DNA from: Sulfurimonas sp. SAG-AH-194-C21
GTDB lineage: Bacteria > Campylobacterota > Campylobacteria > Campylobacterales > Sulfurimonadaceae
Reading direction: 5' to 3'
Assembly (NCBI RefSeq): GCF_029215985.1
Contig: NZ_JAEMVC010000002.1
Span: 1-64,000, forward strand
Length of the DNA stretch: 64,000 bases
In this document: positions 27,050 to 33,706 of the stretch, piece by piece
Layout of the letters: each line of letters starts with the position of its first letter
Numbering within the stretch: the stretch's first letter is position 1
Position numbers and translations under genes: made by a program
The notes under the pieces: model-generated
The model's input: only the letters and a program-made list of their open reading frames with translations
What the model was told of the DNA's origin: nothing
Database searches by the model: none

Positions 27050-28156
27050 TTGCCCTTGAACCTACAAACACATACACAACATTTTACTAATCCACTTTAC
27101 TTAGAAAGTGGACGTATCTTAGAGCCTTATGACATCGCATATGAAACATACGGTACTCTAAATGATGATAAAAGTAATGTAATCGTCATTTGTCATGCAC
27201 TCACGGGAAGTCATCATGCTGCAGGTGTTTATGAAGATGACAACAAGTCAGGTTGGTGGGATGGTCTTATAGGTAGTGGCAAAGCTATAGACACAGACAA
27301 GTACTTTGTTATCTGCTCAAATGTTATAGGTTCATGTTTTGGTTCAACAGGCCCCATGAGTATGAGACACCCCCATCATGAGCCATACCGTTATAAATTT
27401 CCAGTTGTAAGTATAAAAGATATGGTTAAGGCACAACGCATTTTATTTGATAGGCTTGATATTCATAGAGTTGAAGCTATTATTGGTGGTAGTATGGGTG
27501 GTATGCAAGCTCTTCAGTTTGCTGTTCACTATCCAAATTTTGCTAATAAAATCATCTCATTAGCAGCCACTCATGCAACACAGCCTTGGGCTATCGCGTT
27601 TAATAAAGTCGCACAAGAGTCTATACTCAAGGACCCTGACTTTAAACAAGGGTATTATGACCCTGAGATTATTAAAGAGCAGGGTTTATCTGGTATGGCT
27701 GTTGGTCGTATGGCTGGACATATAAGTTTTCTTTCACATGAGTCAATGCGCGAAAAGTTTGGTCGAGAGTATAAACTTACAGATGGACTTTATGAGCTTT
27801 TTGGAAAATTTCAAGTAGAGTCTTACTTAGAGTATAATGGTTATAACTTTACAAAATGGTTTGACCCACTTGCATATCTTTACATTACTAAGGCTATAAA
27901 TATTTATGACCTTGGGCGTGGTTTTGATTCTCTGGGGGAAGCACTAAAACGAGTGACAGCGAACCTGCACCTCATTAGTTTTAAAAATGATGGACTTTTT
28001 AAAAACTTTGAGATGAAAGAGTTAGCACAAGAGCTTAGTGAAGTTGGAAATACAAATCATACGTACATAGATATAGACAGTGACTACGGACATGATGCAT
28101 TTCTTGTAGAACTTGATAAATTTGACACTTATATAAAGGATATACTCAATGGCTAA
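27050..28156 (+). CDS. metX: Homoserine O-acetyltransferase
   Basis: A 368-residue alpha/beta hydrolase that transfers an acetyl (or succinyl) group to homoserine for methionine synthesis. HALTGSHHAAG is the oxyanion region, the nucleophile Ser is in IGGSMGGMQALQ (about residue 145) and the Asp/His pair is near the end in DSDYGHDAFLVE. Translation starts at TTG 27050, 9 nt after ACGGAG; no better in-frame ATG exists near it. The 3' end overlaps xseB by 8 nt. Confidence 0.95.
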   Translation: MPLNLQTHTQHFTNPLYLESGRILEPYDIAYETYGTLNDDKSNVIVICHALTGSHHAAGVYEDDNKSGWWDGLIGSGKAIDTDKYFVICSNVIGSCFGSTGPMSMRHPHHEPYRYKFPVVSIKDMVKAQRILFDRLDIHRVEAIIGGSMGGMQALQFAVHYPNFANKIISLAATHATQPWAIAFNKVAQESILKDPDFKQGYYDPEIIKEQGLSGMAVGRMAGHISFLSHESMREKFGREYKLTDGLYELFGKFQVESYLEYNGYNFTKWFDPLAYLYITKAINIYDLGRGFDSLGEALKRVTANLHLISFKNDGLFKNFEMKELAQELSEVGNTNHTYIDIDSDYGHDAFLVELDKFDTYIKDILNG

Positions 28157-28334
28157 AACAGACTTTGAAACAAAACTAGAGAATGCAAAAAAAACATTAG
28201 AAACACTTATGAGCCCTGAGATTACTCTTCAAAATAGTGTGAAAGCGTATGAGAGTGGTATGAAAGAACTTCAAGATGCACAAAAAATTCTCCAAGACGC
28301 CAAGATAAAAATCCAAGAAATTAAAGTATCTTAA
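28149..28334 (+). CDS. xseB: Exodeoxyribonuclease VII small subunit
   Basis: A 61-residue helical hairpin with FETKLENAKKTLETLMSPEITLQNSVKAYESGMKEL, the standard XseB pattern. It binds the large subunit XseA, which is not encoded here. It overlaps metX and directly precedes the nitrilase-like gene. Confidence 0.9.
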   Translation: MAKTDFETKLENAKKTLETLMSPEITLQNSVKAYESGMKELQDAQKILQDAKIKIQEIKVS

Positions 28335-29132
28335 ATGAGAGCAGCTGTTCTTCAGTTAAACGCACAAGGAATGAGTTCCACAAAACTCTATAATAATATC
28401 CGTGTAGCCCATAAAAAAGGTGTAAAGGTTTTACTCCTAGGTGAGTATGTCCTAAACCCATTTTTTAAAGAACTCCAAAACATGTCTCTTAGTATGATAA
28501 AAGAGCAGGCCAGCCATCAGATAAAAGTACTCAAAGAGTTATCATCAACTTACTCTATGACAATAATAGCTCCACTTATAATAGTCAAAAAAAATGAGCT
28601 TTATAAAACAATCGCAAAGTTTTCACCCTTTTCTACTTCTTACTACCAACAGCAAATTCTGATAAACTATACTCATTGGAATGAAGAGAAATTTTTCTCC
28701 AATATGATAGATAGTATACAAACACCAATGATATTTAAAATTGATGGCTTTAAATTTGGTGTTATAAGTGGTTTTGAGCTACACTTTGATGAGATATTTC
28801 AATCGCTTAAGGAAAAAAAAGTTGATGCCATTTTAGTTCCAAGTGTAGCAACTTTTGAGTCTTATGAGAGATGGAAAGCATTAATTAGCTCTCGTGCTTT
28901 TACAAATAACTGTTATGTATTACGAGCGAATAGAATAGGTGAGTATCAAGATAAAGAATTTTCATGGAAGTTTTATGGAGACTCTGTTCTTGCCTCACCT
29001 CATGGTGAGATACTCTCTCACTTAGGCAATAAAGAAGAGCTAATGATAGTTGATATGTCTCATACTGAAGTAGTTGGGGCACGACGAGCTTGGGGCTTTA
29101 AAGATGCAATAAATAAAAGGATAAAATCATGA
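28335..29132 (+). CDS. Carbon-nitrogen hydrolase (nitrilase) fold protein lacking the catalytic Cys
   Basis: A 265-residue protein with the nitrilase-superfamily fold: AAVLQLNAQ at the start, Glu37 in LLLGEYVLNPFF, and C-terminal SRAFTNNCYVLRANRIGE with a WKFYGDSVLASPHGEILSHLG segment. The catalytic Lys motif (YRKxHL) reads YYQQQIL (about 103-109), and the Cys elbow (GxxICYDxxFPE) reads FGVISGFELHFDE (141-153), with Gly146 at the Cys position. The protein is therefore unlikely to hydrolyse amides in the usual way. From memory, similar proteins exist in other Campylobacterota, so the change may be family-wide and functional. Confidence 0.75.
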   Translation: MRAAVLQLNAQGMSSTKLYNNIRVAHKKGVKVLLLGEYVLNPFFKELQNMSLSMIKEQASHQIKVLKELSSTYSMTIIAPLIIVKKNELYKTIAKFSPFSTSYYQQQILINYTHWNEEKFFSNMIDSIQTPMIFKIDGFKFGVISGFELHFDEIFQSLKEKKVDAILVPSVATFESYERWKALISSRAFTNNCYVLRANRIGEYQDKEFSWKFYGDSVLASPHGEILSHLGNKEELMIVDMSHTEVVGARRAWGFKDAINKRIKS

Positions 29133-29803
29133 TGCAATATTTTCACAGACAAGTACAACTTTGGGGCGAAGAGACACAAAAATCACTTCAATCAAAAAAA
29201 ATAGCAATAGTTGGGGCTGGAGGTTTAGGCTCTTCTCTTGCGTTTGCACTTGGTGCTAGTGGTATTGGTGAGATTCACATGATAGACTTTGATGAAGTAA
29301 GTCTACATAACATCCATCGTCAAATTGCTTTTACTATGGGTGATGAGGGGAAAAATAAAGCTGTTATAAACGCAGCCACTATTGAAGCAAGATGCCCTTA
29401 TGCAAAAGCTATTGCTCATGAGTGTGACTTTAAGACTTGGAGTGAGAAGAACATAGAAGTTGATTTAATCATAGATGCTACTGATAACCTACCAACTCGT
29501 GGAGATATCAATACTTATGCTAAAAAGATCAATATGCCATGGTTATATGGAAGTGTTGAAGCTTTTCATGGTCAAGTTTGTTTTATAGATGAGTCATCTT
29601 TTAATGATGCTTTTAAAATTGTGACAAAAACACCAGCTGGAATTGCAGCTCCTATTGTTATGCATATAGCATCGCTTCAAGCTAATCTTGCATTACGATT
29701 TTTAGCAGGAATGAGTGTGAAAAAAGATATGCTTTATTATCTTTTCTTTAACGAAGATGGAGAGATGGTTACACAAAAGTTTGGGCTCCCAAAAGCTGAT
29801 TAG
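29129..29803 (+). CDS. ThiF/MoeB/HesA family E1-like adenylyltransferase
   Basis: A 224-residue Rossmann protein that should adenylate the C-terminus of a ubiquitin-like sulfur carrier. The ATP site is VGAGGLGSSLAFALG (about 31-45), followed by IDFDEVSLHNIHRQ, the Arg-finger region GKNKAVINAA and DATDNLPTRGDIN. The CxxC zinc pairs present in MoeB and many ThiF proteins are not visible. Its closest relatives might be ThiF or TcdA-like; no ThiS/MoaD gene is adjacent. It overlaps the nitrilase-like gene by 4 nt. Confidence 0.82.
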   Translation: MMQYFHRQVQLWGEETQKSLQSKKIAIVGAGGLGSSLAFALGASGIGEIHMIDFDEVSLHNIHRQIAFTMGDEGKNKAVINAATIEARCPYAKAIAHECDFKTWSEKNIEVDLIIDATDNLPTRGDINTYAKKINMPWLYGSVEAFHGQVCFIDESSFNDAFKIVTKTPAGIAAPIVMHIASLQANLALRFLAGMSVKKDMLYYLFFNEDGEMVTQKFGLPKAD

Positions 29804-29805
29804 CT

Positions 29806-30414
29806 CTAAATCAGTTTTGGTAGTTTCCATTGGTACTTAATAGCTAAAAGTCTCATAAGCGTCCCTACTACAAGTAGGACAATAGAGACTATGGTGTTAA
29901 GAGTAAAGAAACTATCGATAAACCATATTGAAAATCCAAGTAAGATTGCTATAGTTCCATAAAAATCATTTGTTAAAACGAAAGGGACTTTATTCATAAG
30001 CATATCACGAATAATTCCTCCACCAACTGCTGTCAAAAAAGATAAAAATACAACACCAGCAAGATTAAAATCTGCCTCTAAAGCAACAACTGCACCAGTA
30101 AAAGCAAACATACTTAAACCAATACTATCGCTTATATGAAAAACCATATTATCAGTCAAATGTGTATGTTTGTGCAGTTTAAGAAGATAAGCGATAACAA
30201 CAGTTACTAAAACTATACTTATCGGATAGGTCTCATGAAAGATAAATGGTACTCTATTTGTAAGTAAATCTCTCACAACACCACCACCAAAAGCCGTTAT
30301 AAATGCAACAACAAGAATACCTAAAATATCATACCTTGCTTTTGCTGCTAAAATGTATCCAGAGAAACTAAATGCAATAGTTCCGATGATGTCTAAAAAA
30401 ACTGTGTATTCCAT
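29806..30414 (-). CDS. TRIC-type cation channel family protein (UPF0126/YadS-like)
   Basis: A 202-residue, seven-helix membrane protein made of two repeated halves, each with the signature GGxxRD: ITAFGGGVVRDLLTNRVPFI and LTAVGGGIIRDMLMNKVPFV. Relatives form trimeric K+-permeable channels. The start is set at ATG 30414, one nt after the stop of the kinase gene; a longer frame to 30459 would lie inside that gene and adds a non-membrane extension. It is the last gene of the LsrK operon and ends 2 nt from the converging ThiF-like gene. Confidence 0.88.
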   Translation of the reverse strand: MEYTVFLDIIGTIAFSFSGYILAAKARYDILGILVVAFITAFGGGVVRDLLTNRVPFIFHETYPISIVLVTVVIAYLLKLHKHTHLTDNMVFHISDSIGLSMFAFTGAVVALEADFNLAGVVFLSFLTAVGGGIIRDMLMNKVPFVLTNDFYGTIAILLGFSIWFIDSFFTLNTIVSIVLLVVGTLMRLLAIKYQWKLPKLI

Positions 30415-30415
30415 T

Positions 30416-31999
30416 TTATAATCCCGGTGCTTTCCACATACTTGTAGTGATCTTCTCATCTACAAGTTTTAACTGTGTTTCATATGCTTTTTGCCATTTT
30501 ACTTTTATAGCATCATATATTTTTTTATTTTTCATATTTGGCTCATAAGTTTTATCCCAAACCACTAACTCTTTTGCCGCACTCACTAAGTCTTTATATA
30601 TCCCACAACCAACTCCAGCAGCCATAGCAGCACCTAATGCAGTCGCTTCAGTTACCTTAGGTATTTTAACCCTATACCCTGTCACATCAGCTAATATTTG
30701 TGACCATAATGCTCCACGACTAGCCCCACCTGCAAAAACTATCTCTTCTATCTCAATCCCACTGAACTCTTTAATCTTTTCTAAATTTATACTCGAGACT
30801 ATAGCTGCATTTTCTTCTAAACTTCTAAACATACTCGCACGGTTACAGATATTGGCGTCTATATTTAAATTTAAAAAACTAGGAGCTGCATGGTACCACT
30901 TTCCATATTTCATAGTGTCAGAAAATATCGGCATTATGTCATAAGAACCAATAGGTACTTTTCTTGCTTTTTCTTCTAAAAGAGTATAAACATCCATACC
31001 TCTTTTGTCTGCTTCAATTTTTTCCATATCACAAAATGCATCTCGAAACCAACGCATAACTAAACCACTAAAGAAAGTTATACCTTCTGCTTGAGAAAGT
31101 GAATCAATTACATGAGGATTAACACGAATACCCATATCTTTTGGAGGTTTTGTATTTTTAGGTATGTTTACAACTTGTTGCCAAAAAGAACCACCGAGGA
31201 CTGCAACATCTCCAGCTTCAACAACACCAAGTCCAGCTGAACCGAGTTGTACATCACCACCACCCATAACGACTTTTGTCAAAGTACTTAAACTTGTTTC
31301 AGAAGCAGCTTTCTCCGACACAGTCCCCATAACTTCTCCAACTTCTAAAACACTAGGAAAAATATCATCTTTAAGACCGACTTTTGTAGCCATCTCTTTA
31401 TCCCAACTGCGTTTAGACAAAGAAAAAACACCAGTTGTCCCACCATTGCTAGGGTCAGTGGCAATAACACCAGAGAGTTTGGCTAAAATCCAATCCCCTA
31501 TCATAGAGATATTTGCAACTCTCTCATACAAATTAGGACGATTATTCTTAAGCCACATTATACGAGGCAATGCCCCAAGTGCGAAAGTCTGTCCACTACT
31601 AGCATAAAACTCTTCTTCTATACCTTCAAAATTATCTTTTAAGTATCTTACCTCATCGCTAGCACGAGCATCAACATTTGCAACAGCCCAAAGTTCTTTT
31701 CCATTTTCATCATAAAGAACTATACCCTCACGCATACTTGTAGCACTAAGTCCTAAAATGTCTTCTGCATTTATACCTGCGTTTAGAATAGACTCTTTTA
31801 TACAAGCACAAACTAGTTCCCAGTTTGACTCAAAATCAAAACTCATAGAGTTCGTTACACCCTCTTCTTCTAAGTGTGTCCATTCAGCTTGAGATACTGA
31901 TATTTGATTACCCTTAGTATCAAAGATAACAGCACGAACACTTCCTGTTCCTGCGTCTATTGCCATTAAGTATTTTTGTTGATTCATAGTCCAATCCAT
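30416..31999 (-). CDS. lsrK: FGGY carbohydrate kinase, autoinducer-2 kinase (LsrK) type
   Basis: A 527-residue FGGY kinase with LMAIDAGTGSVRAVIFD at the N-terminus (ATP phosphate 1 loop), NVDARASDEVRYL, VVMGGGDVQLGSAGLGV, and GGASRGALWSQILADVTG in the C-terminal domain. Remembered E. coli LsrK agrees along the whole length, including VNPHVI, FFSGLVMRWFRDAFC, MPIFSDTMKYGKWYHAAPSF, SSINLEKIKEFSGI and the terminal TTSMWKAPGL. LsrK phosphorylates the AI-2 precursor DPD in the cytoplasm. No LsrACDB importer or LsrR repressor is nearby. ATG 31987 is an alternative start that fits LsrK better; neither has a strong ribosome site. Confidence 0.88.
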   Translation of the reverse strand: MDWTMNQQKYLMAIDAGTGSVRAVIFDTKGNQISVSQAEWTHLEEEGVTNSMSFDFESNWELVCACIKESILNAGINAEDILGLSATSMREGIVLYDENGKELWAVANVDARASDEVRYLKDNFEGIEEEFYASSGQTFALGALPRIMWLKNNRPNLYERVANISMIGDWILAKLSGVIATDPSNGGTTGVFSLSKRSWDKEMATKVGLKDDIFPSVLEVGEVMGTVSEKAASETSLSTLTKVVMGGGDVQLGSAGLGVVEAGDVAVLGGSFWQQVVNIPKNTKPPKDMGIRVNPHVIDSLSQAEGITFFSGLVMRWFRDAFCDMEKIEADKRGMDVYTLLEEKARKVPIGSYDIMPIFSDTMKYGKWYHAAPSFLNLNIDANICNRASMFRSLEENAAIVSSINLEKIKEFSGIEIEEIVFAGGASRGALWSQILADVTGYRVKIPKVTEATALGAAMAAGVGCGIYKDLVSAAKELVVWDKTYEPNMKNKKIYDAIKVKWQKAYETQLKLVDEKITTSMWKAPGL

Positions 32000-32048
32000 T
32001 TTAGTATTATTTCTTCAAGTATTGATGGTGTTCGAAAGTGAAGCCGAA

Positions 32049-32109
32049 ATAAAAGGTCTTTTAGAGGCCCAGACCGAAGGGAGGATTTGTCCTCTCAAAG
32101 ACCTTTTAT
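32049..32109 (-). other. Strong intergenic hairpin between aldolase and kinase genes
   Basis: The 19-nt arms 32049-32067 (ATAAAAGGTCTTTTAGAGG) and 32091-32109 pair at 18 of 19 positions around a 23-nt loop. Within it GAGGA (32081-32085) can instead pair with TCCTC (32090-32094), competing for the inner part of the long stem. No U-run follows on the minus strand, so it is not a simple terminator. It could be an mRNA processing or stability element inside the operon, a regulatory RNA, or a dispersed palindromic repeat. Confidence 0.6.
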
Positions 32110-32141
32110 GTAGGCGTAATGATGTGAATAGAGTCAAGAGC

Positions 32142-33317
32142 CTATTTTTTTAGTTTAGCTTGTTCTAACTCCCAGTATTCCATAGCAAAACTATCTGCTA
32201 CACTTATACTCTTGTATCCACCAAGTTTATCAGCCTGAAGTACAGCTTTCATTGTATGCTCTACTATGTCATTTACAATAGCGGCTGCCTTTGATGTTTT
32301 ACCAAAACTAATAACTGCTATATTTTTAATAACCATATAATTTGGTGCAGCATTTAACATCACTTCATCTTTTGCAAATTCTTTAAAATATGCTTCATAC
32401 TCTTTCATGTATCTCTCAAGTCCAGCTTCTAAATAAGTGTCCTCCATGATTAAAGGTAAACGCTTAGTTCGTATAATATGCTCTGGCGTAAGTACTCCAC
32501 GACTTGCAAACTCACGTAAGTTTTCATGTGAAGCATAGTGACTTGCTAATGCAGATTGATTGATATTTAAAGAAACTTTATACCCTTTAAGTTTTGAGAT
32601 GACAGATACAATCTTTTGCATATCACATTTACTAGACTCATAAGTACTCGCTATGTGAAGTGTCGCATTTTGTGCTAAAAACACCTCTGCTTGAGAAACT
32701 GCCTCTATCATTTTTTCATATGACTCTCTAGCATCATTATCAAAAGTAAAGATACCATGGTTATGCAAGATGATTCCATCTATACTAGACCAGTCTAAAT
32801 CTTTTGTAATTTCATAGATAGTATGTGCTAAAATAAATCCAGGCATAACATAATCAATAACTAAAAAGTTTGGAAAGACTTTTTTAATGTCTTCCAAACC
32901 ATTCTCAGAATTTGAAATAGTCACAACTGCATCAGCATGTGTATGATCAACAAACTTGTAAGGGATAAGTGCATGAAGAATAGCTTCAACAGAAGGGTTT
33001 GGAGCAGTTTTATCTATCATTGCCGCCTTTTGTCCACTTACCATATCACTATCACTTAAAGTATCTAATGCAGCCATCTCTAAAAGAATCTTCATCTTTA
33101 CAGGAGCAAAACCCTCAGCTTCTATACTTACTAAGTCCCAACCACTACCCTTAACAAGAAGTATCTCTTCGCCATCTATAGTAGTTTTAACAGAAGTGTT
33201 TCCACCACCATGAAGAACTAACTCATCACTTTGTCCTAAGAGATTTGAAGTATATACTCTAAGGTCTAAATCACTTTCACAAATTTCAGCTTTTTTTACA
33301 TCATATAAGTTATTCAT
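32142..33317 (-). CDS. Class II aldolase/adducin family protein
   Basis: A 391-residue protein whose N-terminal 220 residues are a class II aldolase domain: ELVLHGGGNTSVK (substrate phosphate loop), PSVEAILHALIPYKFVDHTHADAV (zinc HxH) and IILHNHGIFTFD (further zinc His). The C-terminal 170 residues form a second helical domain, as in the aldolase half of bifunctional rhamnulose-1-phosphate aldolase/dehydrogenases. These enzymes split or epimerise phosphorylated sugars. Between an ABM monooxygenase and an LsrK kinase it may act on the phosphorylated product of LsrK; this is inference. Confidence 0.85.
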   Translation of the reverse strand: MNNLYDVKKAEICESDLDLRVYTSNLLGQSDELVLHGGGNTSVKTTIDGEEILLVKGSGWDLVSIEAEGFAPVKMKILLEMAALDTLSDSDMVSGQKAAMIDKTAPNPSVEAILHALIPYKFVDHTHADAVVTISNSENGLEDIKKVFPNFLVIDYVMPGFILAHTIYEITKDLDWSSIDGIILHNHGIFTFDNDARESYEKMIEAVSQAEVFLAQNATLHIASTYESSKCDMQKIVSVISKLKGYKVSLNINQSALASHYASHENLREFASRGVLTPEHIIRTKRLPLIMEDTYLEAGLERYMKEYEAYFKEFAKDEVMLNAAPNYMVIKNIAVISFGKTSKAAAIVNDIVEHTMKAVLQADKLGGYKSISVADSFAMEYWELEQAKLKK

Positions 33318-33320
33318 TTC

Positions 33321-33608
33321 TTACCCTAAAACTTCTAATTCATCACTATACTTATCATCACAGTATGGCTCATAACTTGACTTATATACTTTATAATGTG
33401 CTGATGCCTTATGTCCGTCAAGTGCAGTTTCATTTTCCCATGTCTCAACAGCCATAAATCTCTGTGGTTCATTAATATACTGACATATTTCATAAAAAAG
33501 ACACCCTATTTCTGCTTTACTTGGTATTACCATTGCAGTTAAAAGCTCTTTCATTTTTGCTTCACTACCTTTTTTTGCTATAAATGTTACACTTTTTGTT
33601 ATTGTCAT
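33321..33608 (-). CDS. Antibiotic-biosynthesis-monooxygenase (ABM) domain protein, LsrG-like context
   Basis: A 95-residue single ABM domain with ITKSVTFIAKKGSEAKMKELL, CLFYEICQYINEPQRFMAVETWENETALDGHKASAHYKVY. The FEVYE...H...HY pattern is shared with LsrG, which isomerises phospho-AI-2 in enterobacteria, and with YgiN quinol monooxygenase. Family members are hard to tell apart by sequence; the adjacent LsrK-type kinase makes an LsrG-like role attractive. First gene of the operon, 3 nt before the aldolase. Confidence 0.8.
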   Translation of the reverse strand: MTITKSVTFIAKKGSEAKMKELLTAMVIPSKAEIGCLFYEICQYINEPQRFMAVETWENETALDGHKASAHYKVYKSSYEPYCDDKYSDELEVLG

Positions 33609-33647
33609 AATTATTTTCCTATATATCTTATTAGTTAAATTGATAAA

Positions 33648-33653
33648 ATTATA
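33648..33653 (-). promoter_or_regulatory. TATAAT -10 box upstream of the ABM-aldolase-kinase operon
   Basis: A perfect TATAAT on the minus strand 40 nt before the ABM gene, and the only good candidate upstream of this four-gene operon. It lies 22 nt from the divergent glnD box. Confidence 0.5.
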
Positions 33654-33674
33654 TCGTGTTTAAAATAACTACAC

Positions 33675-33680
33675 TATAAT
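33675..33680 (+). promoter_or_regulatory. TATAAT -10 box upstream of glnD
   Basis: A perfect TATAAT 27 nt before the glnD ATG, with GAGAAAG as ribosome site in the leader. It is divergent to the LsrK operon promoter. Confidence 0.55.
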
Positions 33681-33706
33681 AGGTAAAAATTTTATACGAG
33701 AAAGAC

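Noticed and set aside
31164-31607. 147-codon plus-strand frame within the LsrK-type kinase gene
   Set aside because: Pro/Thr/Ser-rich shadow of the conserved kinase; no start context and no recognisable protein.
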